NCBI GenBank assembly: GCA_025153445.1
Contig: JANZNS010000001.1
Coordinates: 124,001 to 188,000, forward strand
Direction: 5' to 3'
From: Marinobacter sp. BGYM27
GTDB taxonomy: Bacteria > Pseudomonadota > Gammaproteobacteria > Pseudomonadales > Oleiphilaceae
Length of the DNA: 64,000 bases
A program made the position numbers and the translations under genes. Shown here piece after piece: positions 25,419 to 36,025 of this stretch. The first letter of the stretch is position 1. Every line of letters starts with the position of its first letter. The notes under the pieces are model-generated. The model did not search any database, was not told the DNA's origin, and worked only from the letters and a program-made list of their open reading frames with translations.

Positions 25419-26510
25419 TCACACGTTGAAGCGGAAATGCACGACATCACCGTCTTTAACGATGTAATCCTTGCCCTCAAGGCGCCATTTTCCAGCTTCT
25501 TTTGCGCCCTGTTCACCGTTATTGGCCACGAAGTCATCGTAGCCGACGACTTCGGCACGGATAAAGCCTTTCTCGAAGTCAGTATGGATAACGCCAGCTG
25601 CTTGCGGGGCGGAGGCGCCGACCCGAACGGTCCAGGCCCGAACTTCCTTAACGCCCGCGGTGAAATAGGTCTGCAGGTTGAGTAGCTTGTAACCTGCGCG
25701 AATAACGCGATCCAGACCAGGCTCTTCCATGCCCATTTCCTCGAGGAAGATGGATTTCTCTTCGTCTTCCAGTTCCGCGATTTCAGCTTCCATTTTGTTG
25801 CAGATGGGCACAACAACCGCGTTTTCTTCGGCCGCAATGGCGCGGACAACATCAAGATGCGGATTGTTCTCGAAACCTTCTTCATTGACGTTGGCAATGT
25901 ACATGACCGGTTTAACGGTCAGCAGGCAAAGCTCGCGTACCAGCGCCATCTTTTCGGCATCGAGGTTCATGCTGCGCACGGGTTTGCCTTCGTTGAGCAC
26001 AGGCAGCAGGGTTTCGAAGACTTCTTCCTGGGCTTTGGCAAACTTGTCGCCGCTTTTGGCAACCCGCTGCACCCGCTTGATGGCCTTCTCTACGGTATCC
26101 ATGTCAGCCAGCGCCAGTTCGGTGTTAATGACATCGATATCAGCAGCGGGGTCAACCTTGTTGGCAACGTGGATCACGTTGTCATCTTCAAAGCAGCGCA
26201 CGACCTGGGCGATGGCGTCTGTCTGGCGGATGTTCGCCAGAAACTGGTTACCCAGACCTTCGCCTTTCGAGGCGCCGGCGACGAGGCCTGCAATATCGAC
26301 GAATTCCATGGTTGTGGGTACCACCCGCTCTGGCTTTACGATCTCGGCCAGTTTGTTCAGGCGGGGATCCGGCATACCAACGACGCCGGCATTGGGCTCG
26401 ATGGTGCAGAACGGAAAGTTTTCAGCGCCGATACCGGCTTTGGTCAGGGCGTTGAATAGAGTGGATTTGCCGACGTTGGGTAGGCCGACGATACCGCAGT
26501 TGAAACCCAT
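25419..26510 (-). CDS. ychF: YchF/OLA1-family ribosome-associated ATPase
   Basis: Obg-family P-loop protein of 363 residues, the usual length. G1 GLPNVGKST, the G2/G3 region ([28 protein letters not shown]) and the NxxE-type G4 (NVNEE) agree with the ATP preference of the family. The C-terminal TGS domain follows ([13 protein letters not shown], to [13 protein letters not shown]). YchF binds ribosomes and modulates translation and stress responses. It is 74 bases downstream of pth on the same strand, an order common in gammaproteobacteria. Confidence 0.98.
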   Translation of the reverse strand: MGFNCGIVGLPNVGKSTLFNALTKAGIGAENFPFCTIEPNAGVVGMPDPRLNKLAEIVKPERVVPTTMEFVDIAGLVAGASKGEGLGNQFLANIRQTDAIAQVVRCFEDDNVIHVANKVDPAADIDVINTELALADMDTVEKAIKRVQRVAKSGDKFAKAQEEVFETLLPVLNEGKPVRSMNLDAEKMALVRELCLLTVKPVMYIANVNEEGFENNPHLDVVRAIAAEENAVVVPICNKMEAEIAELEDEEKSIFLEEMGMEEPGLDRVIRAGYKLLNLQTYFTAGVKEVRAWTVRVGASAPQAAGVIHTDFEKGFIRAEVVGYDDFVANNGEQGAKEAGKWRLEGKDYIVKDGDVVHFRFNV

Positions 26511-26584
26511 GGAAAGCCTCTGCTGGATGCAAAATTGAAAGCGGAATTATACCGGTGTGGTTGAGCCGGTGCGAATGTTAGCGG

Positions 26585-27175
26585 TCAGTTAGCTGGCTTC
26601 ACACTGTGCAGCGCATTCATGGCGCGCGCCAGGTGGCCGTCGATCGCGTCGGGCAGTACACGCATGATGTCCATGCAGATGTCATTAAACAGCCCGGTTT
26701 CGCTTTTGGTCAGACGACCGAGTACATAGCCGGTAACCTGACGGCTGTCGCCGGGATGGCCAATGCCAATCCGCAAGCGGTGAAAATCATTGGTGCCGAG
26801 GTGGGCAATAATGTCGCGCAAACCATTGTGACCGCCATGGCCGCCGCCTTTTTTCAGTTTGGCAGTACCGGGAGGCAGGTCGAGCTCGTCGTGGGCGACG
26901 AGAATCTGGTCTGGGCTGATCTTGAAGAAATCGGCAAGCGCCTTAACAGACTGGCCGCTGCGATTCATGAAGGTCATTGGATTCAGTAGGTGCAGGTCAT
27001 GGCCGTTAAGTTGCACTTTGGCGTACAGGCCATGGTACTTCTTTTCAGGTCGAAGGCTCTGACCCGCTTCGCGGGCCAGAGCTTCAACAAAAAGGGCGCC
27101 GGCGTTGTGGCGGGTATTTTCATACTCTGCACCGGGGTTACCCAGTCCCACCACCATGACAATTTGTTGTGACAT
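26585..27175 (-). CDS. pth: Peptidyl-tRNA hydrolase
   Basis: Releases peptidyl-tRNAs that drop off the ribosome by cleaving the ester bond. The 196-residue product has the family start [18 protein letters not shown] with catalytic His23, then [24 protein letters not shown] and [12 protein letters not shown]. Length and motifs are fully typical. It lies 24 bases after the stop of the bL25 gene, so pth and ychF are probably co-transcribed with it. Confidence 0.98.
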   Translation of the reverse strand: MSQQIVMVVGLGNPGAEYENTRHNAGALFVEALAREAGQSLRPEKKYHGLYAKVQLNGHDLHLLNPMTFMNRSGQSVKALADFFKISPDQILVAHDELDLPPGTAKLKKGGGHGGHNGLRDIIAHLGTNDFHRLRIGIGHPGDSRQVTGYVLGRLTKSETGLFNDICMDIMRVLPDAIDGHLARAMNALHSVKPAN

Positions 27176-27199
27176 GCGCCTTTGCCCCCGAAGCGAGAA

Positions 27200-27844
27200 T
27201 TATTCCTTCGCTTCGCCTTCTTCGTCTTCAGCTGCGTCTTCAGCTTCGTCTGCCTTGGTGCCCTTCGGCAGGTGAACCGAAACAACAGCCTGATCGTGAT
27301 CTTCACCTTGCAGCAGGGCTGCAACGCGAACGCCCTTAGGCATTTTCAGATCGCTCAGGTGCAGGGTCTGGTCCATTTCGATGTCGGTCATATCGACTTC
27401 GATGAACTCTGGCAGATCCTTCGGCAGACAGATGACTTCCACTTCGTTCAACTGGTGGTTCACAGCGCCACCCTGCAGTTTGATTGCAGGTGCTGTGGAT
27501 TCGTTGATGAAGTGCAGAGGCACGTTAACGTGGATCTCGTGCTTGTTATCAACCCGCAGGAAGTCAGCGTGGAACAGAGTCGGCTTGTACGGGTGACGCT
27601 GCAGGTCTTTCAGGATAACGGTTTCTTTCTTGCCATCAACACTCAGGGTCAGAATGTGAGAGTAGAACGCTTCGTTTTCCAGAGCCTTTTTCAGGTCGTT
27701 GTGCCACATGGAAATGGATTGCGCATCCTTGCCGCCACCGTAGATGACTGCCGGAATTTTACGCTCTTCACGACGCAGGCGGCGGCTCGCACCTTTCCCC
27801 TGGTCATCGCGAAGGAATGCTTCGAGTAGGAATTCGTTAGACAT
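27200..27844 (-). CDS. rplY: Ribosomal protein bL25, long (Ctc/TL5) form
   Basis: 5S-rRNA-binding protein of the large subunit, 214 residues. The N-terminal L25 domain (GKGASRRLRREERKIPAVIYGGG) is followed by the beta-rich Ctc domain (EVEVICLPKDLPEFIEVDM) and a very acidic tail (about twenty residues rich in Glu, Asp and Ala). E. coli has only the short form of about 94 residues; pseudomonads have this long one. GAGGT before the ATG at 27844 sets the start; the frame stays open upstream but has no better site. A terminator behind prs (27963-27988) means it probably has its own promoter within 27845-27960. Confidence 0.97.
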   Translation of the reverse strand: MSNEFLLEAFLRDDQGKGASRRLRREERKIPAVIYGGGKDAQSISMWHNDLKKALENEAFYSHILTLSVDGKKETVILKDLQRHPYKPTLFHADFLRVDNKHEIHVNVPLHFINESTAPAIKLQGGAVNHQLNEVEVICLPKDLPEFIEVDMTDIEMDQTLHLSDLKMPKGVRVAALLQGEDHDQAVVSVHLPKGTKADEAEDAAEDEEGEAKE

Positions 27845-27962
27845 GGTCAATACCTCAATAAACACCAGTGCCGACTCGCGACCAAGTTGATGGCCTGGTG
27901 GTTTCAAATGTCCCGAAAATCAGCCGCACCTGTGCGCAACCATTTCCCGGGTGTTTAAACAA

Positions 27963-27988
27963 ACATGGAGCCAATAAAGGCCCCATGT
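27963..27988 (-). terminator. Rho-independent terminator behind prs
   Basis: Read on the minus strand: ACATGGGGCC, TTTATT loop, GGCTCCATGT, then TTTGTTT. Ten pairs form with one G-U wobble. On the plus strand the wobble would be an A-C mismatch, so the element works for the prs side. It starts 27 bases after the prs stop. Confidence 0.8.
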
Positions 27989-28014
27989 CTGAATTTCTTT
28001 GGAAAAACGCGGAC

Positions 28015-28959
28015 TTATTCGAACATCGCGCTGATCGATTCTTCGTTGCTGACGCGACGGATCGATTCGGCGAGTAGCTCCGCCATTCCGAGGGGGCGGA
28101 TTCTATCACACTCACGGGCTTTGTCACCCAGAGGGATGGTGTCACAGACCACCAGTTCGTCCAGATCAGAGTCGTTGATGTTCTCGATCGCCGGGCCGGA
28201 TAGGACAGGGTGCGTGATATAGGCAATAACGCGTGCAGCACCGTGTTCTTTCAGGGCTTTTGCGGCCTTGCACAGGGTGCCGGCAGTATCGACGATGTCG
28301 TCAACCAGAATGCAGGTCTTATCGGTGACATCACCGATGATGTGCATAACCTGCGAGACATTGGCTTTCGGGCGACGTTTGTCGATGATGGCAAGGTCAG
28401 CATCGTTCAGGCGCTTCGCGATTGCGCGGGCCCGGACGACGCCGCCAACATCTGGTGATACGACAATGATGTTCTCGAAATTCTGGGCTTCGATGTCTTC
28501 CAGCAACACTGGTGTTGCGTAGATGTTGTCTACCGGGATATCGAAGAAACCCTGAATCTGGTCGGCGTGAAGGTCGACCGTCAATACGCGGTCAACACCG
28601 ATACTGCTGATCATGTCCGCAACAACCTTGGCGCTGATGGCGACACGGGTGGAACGTACGCGACGATCCTGGCGGGCATAACCGTAATAGGGGATTACAG
28701 CCGTGATCCGGGTAGCAGAGGCGCGGCGCAGGGCGTCGGCCATCACGATAAGCTCCATGAGGTTATCGTTAGTCGGATAGCATGTAGGCTGAATGATAAA
28801 AACGTCATGGCCACGCACGTTTTCGTCGATTTCAACGGTGGTTTCGCCGTCACTGAATCGACCGACAGTGGCTTCCCCCAGGGGGATATGAAGCTTTTGG
28901 GCAATACTGCGGGCGAGGTCCGGGTGAGCGTTACCGGCAAAGATCATTAACTTGGACAC
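28015..28959 (-). CDS. prs: Ribose-phosphate pyrophosphokinase (PRPP synthetase)
   Basis: Makes PRPP from ribose-5-phosphate and ATP for purine, pyrimidine, His, Trp and NAD synthesis. The 314-residue protein has class I motifs: [32 protein letters not shown], the flexible-loop [10 protein letters not shown] and the PRPP-binding [10 protein letters not shown]. The start is the GTG at 28959, with AAGGA seven bases upstream. The frame continues open 5' of it, but that stretch runs through the tRNA-Gln gene and cannot be coding. The tRNA gene lies 52 bases upstream on the same strand. Confidence 0.98.
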   Translation of the reverse strand: MSKLMIFAGNAHPDLARSIAQKLHIPLGEATVGRFSDGETTVEIDENVRGHDVFIIQPTCYPTNDNLMELIVMADALRRASATRITAVIPYYGYARQDRRVRSTRVAISAKVVADMISSIGVDRVLTVDLHADQIQGFFDIPVDNIYATPVLLEDIEAQNFENIIVVSPDVGGVVRARAIAKRLNDADLAIIDKRRPKANVSQVMHIIGDVTDKTCILVDDIVDTAGTLCKAAKALKEHGAARVIAYITHPVLSGPAIENINDSDLDELVVCDTIPLGDKARECDRIRPLGMAELLAESIRRVSNEESISAMFE

Positions 28960-29011
28960 GACGGAATCCTTCTCGGTTTCAGCGTTCAGTTCAGAAGAAT
29001 CGGAAGAAAGG

Positions 29012-29086
29012 TGGCTGGGGTGGCAGGACTCGAACCTGCGAATGACGGGATCAAAACCCGTTGCCTTACCACTTGGCGACACCCCA
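29012..29086 (-). tRNA. tRNA-Gln (anticodon TTG)
   Basis: A 75-base cloverleaf on the minus strand with encoded CCA end. The acceptor stem is TGGGGTG / CACCCCA with discriminator G. The anticodon stem ACGGG/CCCGT carries the loop TTTTGAT, giving anticodon TTG, which reads CAA/CAG. The T arm has GGTTCGAGTCC. It sits between ispE (stop 20 bases upstream) and prs, the place where pseudomonads also keep a tRNA-Gln. Confidence 0.97.
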
Positions 29087-29105
29087 GTATCGTGCTTTTT
29101 CGGCA

Positions 29106-29960
29106 TCAGTCTAGCTCCGTCAGCTTTGTGTGAAGCGGTGAATGATTCACCCCTCTTGTGACGAACCCGTTAATGCCGGAGGGTTTCCTTGCCCAAACTG
29201 CTTGGGCGTCGGATTCTGTTGGGAAACGTCCAAAAATGCAAGCCCCGGTTCCGGTTAATCTTGCAGGTCCGAATTGTTTCAGCCATTCCAGGCTTTTACC
29301 GACCTCAGGATACAGTCCACAGACCATATCTTCACAGTCGTTTCGGTACCTCGAGGCGTCTCCCTCAAAAGCGGGCGCTATTGTGATTCTAGGGGTATTT
29401 CTTGTCAACCCTTCCTGGGAAAAAATCAGTCCGGTATTGATGTTGCAATCTGGTTTTAGCACCACAAACCAGTCCTCAGGCGGGTTTGCGCGCGTCAGTT
29501 TTTCGCCGACGCCTTCGGCAAAAGCAGCGAAGCCACGCACAAAAACCGGTACATCGGCACCAAGGGTCAGCCCCAGGGCGGCCAGTTTGTCGATCGAAAG
29601 GTTCAACCCCCAGAAATAATTCAGGCCCAGCAGTGTTGTTGCGGCATCGGAAGAGCCGCCTCCGACGCCACCCCCCATTGGCAGACGTTTGGTCAGCGTC
29701 ATCCTGACGCCGGGAAGAGGGCTGTTGGCTTCGCGCTGGAGTAATCGGGCTGCACGCATGACCAGGTTGTCCTCTGAGCGAACGTCAGCCAGAGCCGGTT
29801 CCAGAACAATATCGTTGCCTCTGATGGGGGTAAACTCAATGTCGTCGCCGTACTCCAGAAACTGGAACAGGGTCTGTAATTCATGGAAGCCGTCTTCACG
29901 ACGGCTATTGATGTGCAGAAACAGATTCAGTTTGGCGGGAGCGGGGAGGGTGAACGTCAT
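29106..29960 (-). CDS. ispE: 4-diphosphocytidyl-2-C-methyl-D-erythritol kinase
   Basis: GHMP-family kinase of the MEP isoprenoid pathway; phosphorylates the 2-hydroxyl of CDP-methylerythritol. The 284-residue protein has [12 protein letters not shown] at the start, the ATP-binding glycine loop [14 protein letters not shown] and a C-terminal [12 protein letters not shown]. Its ATG overlaps the lolB stop in an ATGA, so the two are translationally coupled. The stop is 20 bases before the tRNA-Gln gene. Confidence 0.98.
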   Translation of the reverse strand: MTFTLPAPAKLNLFLHINSRREDGFHELQTLFQFLEYGDDIEFTPIRGNDIVLEPALADVRSEDNLVMRAARLLQREANSPLPGVRMTLTKRLPMGGGVGGGSSDAATTLLGLNYFWGLNLSIDKLAALGLTLGADVPVFVRGFAAFAEGVGEKLTRANPPEDWFVVLKPDCNINTGLIFSQEGLTRNTPRITIAPAFEGDASRYRNDCEDMVCGLYPEVGKSLEWLKQFGPARLTGTGACIFGRFPTESDAQAVWARKPSGINGFVTRGVNHSPLHTKLTELD

Positions 29961-30595
29961 GGCGCTGTCTGGGTGGTCTGCCAGTCAGTTACAACCAGGC
30001 GAATGCGCCGGTCCTCCTTGAATGCCGTGATACGCGATGGCAGGGGCGGATAACCGTCGATAAAGGCGTTGCGCCGGTCGATACGTATGTCCCATCCCTG
30101 CTGCCTTATAGCTGCTAGCACGCCTTGCTGATCAAACAGCAATTCATAGTCGCCGTCGGGCGCCGGCACACCTTTGATCCACCAGCTCAGGCTGTGGATG
30201 GGAAATTGCCAGCCGGTCGCCGCCTTGATCAGCTCTTGCGGATCGTTTGAGCGATATACCTTGCCGTCTGACAGTGTCAGGGTGATAAACCCCGGCATGC
30301 CCTCCAGTTCTGTGCGCCCCATGCCAAGAAATGCAGAGGAGAGCATCAGGCTGTACTGGTCGTTATCCTGTTGCCAGCGGTTAATGACCGCTGAGCCGCT
30401 GTCGTCAGGCTGACGGACGGCAAGCTTGCCTTGCAGCACCCAGTGATTGAGGTCTCCTAGCATCGCCTGACGTTTGGCCCAGTCGGCCGGCGGCTGGTTC
30501 GTGAGGCCGTCGGGTAGTGGTGTGTCGGGCACGCTGGCGCAGGCTACCAGCAGCAGCGACAGGGTTAACGCTGATAAGAGTCGGATAGGTTGCAC
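29957..30595 (-). CDS. lolB: Outer-membrane lipoprotein receptor LolB
   Basis: Accepts lipoproteins from LolA in the periplasm and inserts them into the outer membrane. About 212 residues with a signal and lipobox (LLLVAC, lipidated Cys19). Typical LolB stretches follow: WVLQGKLAVRQPDDSGSAVINRW and FPIHSLSWWIKGVP. I prefer the GTG at 30595, which has AGGA eight bases upstream; a TTG at 30601 would be too close to it. It is immediately downstream of the TPR lipoprotein gene (stop at 30598) and coupled to ispE. Confidence 0.95.
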   Translation of the reverse strand: MQPIRLLSALTLSLLLVACASVPDTPLPDGLTNQPPADWAKRQAMLGDLNHWVLQGKLAVRQPDDSGSAVINRWQQDNDQYSLMLSSAFLGMGRTELEGMPGFITLTLSDGKVYRSNDPQELIKAATGWQFPIHSLSWWIKGVPAPDGDYELLFDQQGVLAAIRQQGWDIRIDRRNAFIDGYPPLPSRITAFKEDRRIRLVVTDWQTTQTAP

Positions 30596-30597
30596 GA

Positions 30598-32346
30598 TCA
30601 AGATCCTGCGCCAAGCCTTTGCCGGGTTTCTTCGATCAGCGTGTCGTCAGGGTTGTCTTCCTGGCCGCGATTCCATATGACCTCTGCCTGATCCTGCTCG
30701 CCATTGACGTAGAGGGCTTCCCCGAAGTGGGCAGCGACCTCCGGATCGGGGAAGGCTGCGTAGGCCTGACGTAGATACTCCAGCGCCTTTTCCATATTGC
30801 CGAGCTTGAAGTGTGCCCAGCCAATGCTGTCGAGGATGGCCGGGTTCTCGGGCTCCAGTTGGTGAGCCTTTTCCAGCAGCGTCATGGCTTCGTCGAGACG
30901 GCTGTCGTCGGACGTCAGTATGTAGCCAAGCGCGTTGAGGGCGACGGCGTTTTCGGGCTGTGCCTCAACGATATAACGAAGATCAGCTTCAGCCTCGGCG
31001 TCACGGTCCATCTGATCGAACAGCATGGCGCGGGCGTAGCGAATGCGGGTGTTTTCGGGGAAATCCACCAGGGCTTCAGTGGCGGCACCGAGTGCATCGT
31101 CGTTCTGGTCAAGGTCAAGCAATGTGTTGACTTCAATCAGCCACAGGCTTTCCGAGATGTCTGGAGCTTGCTGGCGCAGCATTCGAAGATCAGCAAGGGC
31201 GCTGTCCAGTTCGCCTTGCTGGCCGCGGAGGTAAGTCGCACGGGCGATTGCTGGCAGATAGTGATTGCCCTCGCTGACCTGGCCATACTCGTCGATGGCG
31301 GTTTGGGTGTTGCCGGCATCGTCTTCCAGGCGACCGAGGTAATAGTGTGCTTCATCGGCATGCTGGTCGTTTTCGATGAGCGCGATCAGGTTTTCCCTTG
31401 CAACATCATGCTGGCCATTTTCGAGTGCAATCAATGCGTAAGATAATTGCAGCCCCGGCACATCAGGGAATCGTTCGTGCAGCGCCTCGAACTGGTCCTC
31501 AGCGGCCTGCATTTGTTTGTCTTCGATCAGCATCCGGCCATAAAGCGTGCCCAGTTTGCGATTCTCCGGGAAGCGGCGGGACTGATAGCGAAGAAATTCA
31601 ATGGCCTCGTCCTTCTTGCCAGCTTGATAAAGCAACTCACCTTTGAGGACAAGTGCCGGCTGGAAGGGTGACGATTCCGAATCGTCCAGTAGTGGCTCAA
31701 GTTGCTTCATGGCGCCCGCGGTATCACCGTTGGCCCGCAGCAAAAGGGCAATACCGTATTTTATTTCAGAATTATCCGGGTGCCGTTCTTCCAGATCACG
31801 GTAAAGGTCCAGCAGGTGCTGTTTGTCTTCATCTGGCAGGGTGCTGGCCAGTGCGGCCAGGTCATCGAAGTCGGCATCCTGGCCCTGGGCCAGGATTTTC
31901 TCCATATGATAAAGCGCGAGATCGAAATCTTTCTGGCGCACATACTGGATGGCGGCGACCCGGTGGGCTTCCAGGTTATCTGGCTGGACTTCCAACCAGA
32001 GGTTGGCGAGCTGCAGCTGGGCATTGTCGCCATTCAGTGACTGGGCGATGCGCATGGCACGCTGGATAACGCCCACATCGCGGGATGACTTCGCGGCTTC
32101 GATATAGTTCACCAGCGTAACGTCGTAGCGCCCGCGCTGGGCAGCCACTTCGGCGCTCAGCAGACTATAGAGAGTGTCCTGGTCAAAGCTGGCATAATCC
32201 AGTGGCGCTTGCTTCGGCGCTGATGCTGCGGCTTCCGGCGCGGCATCGCTCGCGTCAGCGGCTGATTGGCTATCGGAAAGATGGGCACAGCCCACCAGGC
32301 TGAGGCCCAGAAGGCCGGTAATGACAGATAAAACAGGTCTGTACAT
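30598..32346 (-). CDS. lbcA: TPR-repeat outer-membrane lipoprotein (LbcA-like)
   Basis: Lipoprotein of 582 residues: signal peptide with lipobox SLVGC (Cys20), an Ala-rich linker, then at least ten tetratricopeptide repeats across the rest (for example AVALNALGYILTSDDSRLDEA and PAILDSIGWAHFKLGNMEKA). Position just upstream of lolB and divergent from hemA, length and domain layout match P. aeruginosa PA4667. That protein is LbcA, the partner that activates the periplasmic protease CtpA. The orthology is inferred from synteny and architecture; binding to CtpA is known only for the Pseudomonas protein. It is the first gene of the TPR-lolB-ispE-tRNA-prs series. Confidence 0.82.
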   Translation of the reverse strand: MYRPVLSVITGLLGLSLVGCAHLSDSQSAADASDAAPEAAASAPKQAPLDYASFDQDTLYSLLSAEVAAQRGRYDVTLVNYIEAAKSSRDVGVIQRAMRIAQSLNGDNAQLQLANLWLEVQPDNLEAHRVAAIQYVRQKDFDLALYHMEKILAQGQDADFDDLAALASTLPDEDKQHLLDLYRDLEERHPDNSEIKYGIALLLRANGDTAGAMKQLEPLLDDSESSPFQPALVLKGELLYQAGKKDEAIEFLRYQSRRFPENRKLGTLYGRMLIEDKQMQAAEDQFEALHERFPDVPGLQLSYALIALENGQHDVARENLIALIENDQHADEAHYYLGRLEDDAGNTQTAIDEYGQVSEGNHYLPAIARATYLRGQQGELDSALADLRMLRQQAPDISESLWLIEVNTLLDLDQNDDALGAATEALVDFPENTRIRYARAMLFDQMDRDAEAEADLRYIVEAQPENAVALNALGYILTSDDSRLDEAMTLLEKAHQLEPENPAILDSIGWAHFKLGNMEKALEYLRQAYAAFPDPEVAAHFGEALYVNGEQDQAEVIWNRGQEDNPDDTLIEETRQRLGAGS

Positions 32347-32679
32347 GATACGTCCAGTGGCGATTGACTTGTTGCGCGAGCCTATAATGGCACAAGGAAA
32401 TTGCCTTGCCCAATGACCGTTCCCTCATCTTTTGGGGGTAACGCCTGAGTGCTGCGCAGAGGTAGCATCAGACCGCCCATTCAGATAACCCGAAACGGGT
32501 GCAGGTATCCATTGGTTTTTACATCCTGGGCTGTATTTAGTGGAATTAACCGGTCTTGAAGCGAGTACGAACTCTCCACGGGTGGCACCGAGTGGCTCCC
32601 GTCGCTAAAATGGCGGATTATGGCGTGCACTCCGGTTCGCTCTGGGTAAAAGGCTGATTTCTGATTTCATGGCATTTTC
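32347..32679. promoter_or_regulatory. Divergent intergenic region lbcA/hemA
   Basis: 333 bases without a convincing gene. On the plus strand a perfect TATAAT (32383-32388) follows TTGACT (32364-32369), but the spacer is only 13 bases, so the -35 assignment is doubtful. If used, the hemA messenger would have a leader of roughly 290 bases. That leader contains short GC-rich hairpins (around 32575-32610) but nothing I can match to a known riboswitch. Confidence 0.4.
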
Positions 32680-34023
32680 ATGGCACTACTGACGCTAGGC
32701 ATTAACCACAAAACCGCACCGCTTGAGTTGCGTGAACGGGTCGCCTTTACGCCTGAGCATATGGGCGATGCGTTTGCCGCGCTGAAAGTGGCCGTTGGTG
32801 TGGAAGAAGTGGCGATCCTGTCGACCTGCAACAGGACCGAGCTCTATCTGGTGGCCGACGAAGACTCTGCAGCAGCCGTGCTTCACTGGGTGGCCGGCTT
32901 TCATGAGTTTGATGTCAGCGAGTTCCGCAACAGTTTCTATATACACCGCAATGAAGAGGCCGTGCGTCACATGATGCGGGTTGCCTCCGGTCTCGATTCC
33001 ATGGTGTTGGGAGAGCCCCAGATCTTTGGCCAGCTCAAGGATACCTATGCGCTGGCGCGCTCATCCAATGCGAGCGGCCCGCTTCTGTCGAGGCTCTTCG
33101 AGCAGAGCTTTTCTGTTGCAAAGCGGGTGCGGACAGAGACGGCTATAGGCGAGAACCCGGTCTCGGTAGCCTATGCGGCTGTCAGCATGGCCCGACACAT
33201 TTTTTCCGATCTTCGCAAGAACAAGGCATTGTTGATTGGCGCCGGCCAGACCATTGATCTGGTCGCCCGGCACCTGCGAGATGCCGGCGTGCCGGATATC
33301 ATCGTGGCGAACCGCACGCTGGAGCGGGCGGAAGAGCTCGCGCGCCAGTATGGCGGCAGAGGCATTGTGCTTGCTGATATGCCTGATTATCTCTCCCAGG
33401 TTGATATTGTGATTTCATCCACTGCCAGTCAGCTGCCGGTATTGGGCAAGGGCGCTGTGGAGCGAGCGATCAAGTCCCGCAAACATCGCCCGTATTTTAT
33501 GGTGGATATTGCTGTGCCACGAGATATCGAACCCGAAGTCGCACGTCTCAATGACGTATACCTCTATACTGTCGACGATTTGCGCCAGGTGGTTGAAGAG
33601 AACATCAGATCGAGAGAGGGTGCGGCGCTGGAAGCTGAGCGCCTGATTGAATCCGGCGCATCGGACTTTATGTCCCAGCTGCGTGCGCTGGATGCCGTGT
33701 CCACGCTGAAGCAGTTCCGGAACCGGGCCGAAGCGTTGCGGGATCAGGAGGTCGAACGGGCTCTGAAGGCGCTTCGTAATGGCGGTGATCCTGAAACATT
33801 GCTGCGTAGCCTGGGGCGTGGTCTGACCAACAAGCTGCTGCACGAGCCCTCAGTGCAGGTCCGCAAGGCAACGGCGGAAGGCCGTGCCGAGGTGACCGAA
33901 TGGTTGCGAGAGCTCCATCAGATCAGCTCTGCCGATGCCGCTGGCGCGCTCAAACCAGTCGATGATACTGCAGCGCTGACAGAAAGCCTGACGGACTGGG
34001 ATTCCCACGATAACAAGGCCTGA
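32680..34023 (+). CDS. hemA: Glutamyl-tRNA reductase
   Basis: First committed step of C5 heme/tetrapyrrole synthesis: reduces glutamyl-tRNA to glutamate-1-semialdehyde with NADPH. The 447-residue protein shows [17 protein letters not shown], the catalytic Cys50 in [11 protein letters not shown], the tRNA-contact [15 protein letters not shown], a Rossmann stretch ([13 protein letters not shown]) and the dimerisation helix at the C-terminus. Within GAGQTI the usual GEM/GET motif is replaced, which still fits the family. The ribosome site before the ATG is weak. It leads a hemA-prfA-prmC-moeB run. Confidence 0.97.
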   Translation: MALLTLGINHKTAPLELRERVAFTPEHMGDAFAALKVAVGVEEVAILSTCNRTELYLVADEDSAAAVLHWVAGFHEFDVSEFRNSFYIHRNEEAVRHMMRVASGLDSMVLGEPQIFGQLKDTYALARSSNASGPLLSRLFEQSFSVAKRVRTETAIGENPVSVAYAAVSMARHIFSDLRKNKALLIGAGQTIDLVARHLRDAGVPDIIVANRTLERAEELARQYGGRGIVLADMPDYLSQVDIVISSTASQLPVLGKGAVERAIKSRKHRPYFMVDIAVPRDIEPEVARLNDVYLYTVDDLRQVVEENIRSREGAALEAERLIESGASDFMSQLRALDAVSTLKQFRNRAEALRDQEVERALKALRNGGDPETLLRSLGRGLTNKLLHEPSVQVRKATAEGRAEVTEWLRELHQISSADAAGALKPVDDTAALTESLTDWDSHDNKA

Positions 34024-34074
34024 TTGTTTGCCTCACACCATTTTTTATACCGTACATCACGATTCGGAAACCCC

Positions 34075-35160
34075 ATGAAACCATCGATTCAGAACAAACT
34101 TGATCGGCTGAATGACCGGTTCGAAGAAGTCAGCGCGCTTCTGAGCGATCAGGGCGTGATCGGCGATCAGGAAAAATTTCGTGGGTTGTCACGTGAATTT
34201 GCAGAGATCGAACCGGTAGTGCTGTGTTATCGCGACTACCTGAAAGCCTGTGACGATGTCACCGAAGCTGAAGAGCTTGCGCGAGATGGCGACCCCGATA
34301 TGCGGGCGATGGCGCAGGACGAGCGAGACGTCGCTACCGAGCGTCAGCAGGGGCTGGATGATGAACTGCAACGATTGATGATGCCGAAGGATCCCAATGA
34401 CGGCAAGAACGCTTTTCTGGAAGTCCGGGCAGGCACGGGCGGTGATGAAGCCGCACTTTTCGCAGGGGATCTGTTTCGCATGTACAGCCGCTATGCCGAG
34501 ACGCGTGGCTGGCGAATAGAAGTCCTGAGTGAAAATCAGGGCGAACACGGCGGATACAAGGAAATCATCGCGCTGGTCACCGGAACTCAGGTTTATGGCG
34601 CGCTCAAGTTTGAATCTGGCGCTCACCGCGTCCAACGGGTGCCGGAAACCGAGTCTCAGGGGCGGATTCATACGTCGGCGTGCACTGTTGCCGTTATGCC
34701 GGAAGCAGATGAATCGGAAGCGGTTGAAATCAACAAGGCGGATTTGCGGGTTGATACCTTCCGCGCCTCAGGTGCTGGTGGCCAGCACGTCAACAAGACG
34801 GATTCAGCAATCCGTCTGACGCATCTGCCCAGCGGCATAGTGGTGGAATGTCAGGACGAACGTTCACAGCACAAAAACCGCGCTAAAGCCATGAACCTGT
34901 TACTGGCGCGGCTCCAGGATGCTGAAACCGAGAAGCAGCAACAGTCCGAAGCGGCGCAGCGTAAAAGTCTGGTCGGTTCCGGTGACCGGTCAGAGCGCAT
35001 TCGCACCTATAATTTTCCGCAGGGCCGTGTCACGGATCACCGTATCAACCTGACGCTCTACAAGCTGGACGAGATTATTGGCGGTGACCTGTCCTCCGTG
35101 ATCGAACCCTTACAACAGGAACGCCAGGCCGAACTGCTGGCTGGCATGTCGGATGAGTGA
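34075..35160 (+). CDS. prfA: Peptide chain release factor 1
   Basis: Reads UAA and UAG stop codons and triggers peptide release. The 361-residue protein has the GGQ loop ([16 protein letters not shown]) and the RF1 codon-reading region [16 protein letters not shown] use the ATG at 34075 ([12 protein letters not shown]), which matches the family start; the frame is open back to 34024 but that adds an atypical tail. prmC, which methylates the GGQ glutamine, overlaps its 3' end. Confidence 0.98.
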   Translation: MKPSIQNKLDRLNDRFEEVSALLSDQGVIGDQEKFRGLSREFAEIEPVVLCYRDYLKACDDVTEAEELARDGDPDMRAMAQDERDVATERQQGLDDELQRLMMPKDPNDGKNAFLEVRAGTGGDEAALFAGDLFRMYSRYAETRGWRIEVLSENQGEHGGYKEIIALVTGTQVYGALKFESGAHRVQRVPETESQGRIHTSACTVAVMPEADESEAVEINKADLRVDTFRASGAGGQHVNKTDSAIRLTHLPSGIVVECQDERSQHKNRAKAMNLLLARLQDAETEKQQQSEAAQRKSLVGSGDRSERIRTYNFPQGRVTDHRINLTLYKLDEIIGGDLSSVIEPLQQERQAELLAGMSDE

Positions 35161-36025
35161 AACCGACCAGACCGTTGAAGCGTTGCTGAATGATGCAGCC
35201 CTAAGGATCGGCGGGGATTCGGCACGACTGGATGCTGAAGTCCTGTTGGAACATGTGGTGAATAAGGGGCGAACCTGGTTCCGAACGTGGCCCGAACATC
35301 GTATTGCCGATGAGCAGTATGAGCGGTTTGAACAGTTGATCAGCGCGCGCCTTCAAGGACGTCCCGTTGCCCACCTGGTAGGTGAGCGTGGATTTTGGTC
35401 CCTGGACCTTAAAGTTAACGAACACACCCTGATCCCTCGGCCAGATACCGAGTGCCTGGTTGAAACGGCATTGTCTTTACCGGTTCCTGATGGGGCCCGC
35501 GTGCTTGATCTGGGTACCGGAACTGGAGCCATTGCGCTGGCGTTGGCCAGCGAGCGACAGGACTGGACGGTCCGGGCGACCGATGCCATCGCCGAAGCGG
35601 TTGAGCTGGCCCGCAAGAATGTTGAAATGCTGGGGCTGGCAGTGGATGTTCAGCAAAGTGACTGGTTTCGGGATCTGGCGCCTGGAGGCTATGACCTGAT
35701 CGTCAGCAATCCACCTTATATTGTCGCTGGTGATCATCACCTTGAAGAAGGTGACGTGCGTTTTGAGCCGCATTCGGCTTTGGTCGCCGGGGCAGATGGC
35801 CTCGATGATCTGCGGGAAATCATTGCGCAAGCGCCAGAGTGGCTGAATGAGGATGGCTGGCTGGTTGTCGAGCACGGATATGACCAGGCTGAATCCGTTC
35901 GCGCTCTTTTTATGCAGCAGGGGTTTGTTGCTGTGGCGTCCCATCGCGATTACGGCGATAACGATCGTCTGACAACGGGGCAATGGTCAGCTAAAAAGCG
36001 GGAGGTGCAAACCAGTGCTGACTGA
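35153..36025 (+). CDS. prmC: Release factor glutamine N5-methyltransferase
   Basis: Methylates the GGQ glutamine of RF1 and RF2 with SAM. The 290-residue protein has the SAM-binding [16 protein letters not shown] and the active-site motif NPPY ([15 protein letters not shown]). The N-terminal helical domain is present ([13 protein letters not shown]-like). Its ATG lies 8 bases inside prfA, so the two are coupled; substrate and enzyme are thus made together. Confidence 0.97.
   Translation: MSETDQTVEALLNDAALRIGGDSARLDAEVLLEHVVNKGRTWFRTWPEHRIADEQYERFEQLISARLQGRPVAHLVGERGFWSLDLKVNEHTLIPRPDTECLVETALSLPVPDGARVLDLGTGTGAIALALASERQDWTVRATDAIAEAVELARKNVEMLGLAVDVQQSDWFRDLAPGGYDLIVSNPPYIVAGDHHLEEGDVRFEPHSALVAGADGLDDLREIIAQAPEWLNEDGWLVVEHGYDQAESVRALFMQQGFVAVASHRDYGDNDRLTTGQWSAKKREVQTSAD

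Noticed and set aside
27845-27907. 21-codon extension of the bL25 reading frame
   Set aside because: The ATG at 27844 has GAGGT and matches the family start; the extension looks like leader sequence.
28960-29106. N-terminal extension of the prs reading frame
   Set aside because: It reads through the tRNA-Gln gene; the GTG at 28959 has a good ribosome site and gives the normal protein length.
32390-32679. Cobalamin or other riboswitch before hemA
   Set aside because: Short GC-rich hairpins occur, but no conserved riboswitch core could be recognised.
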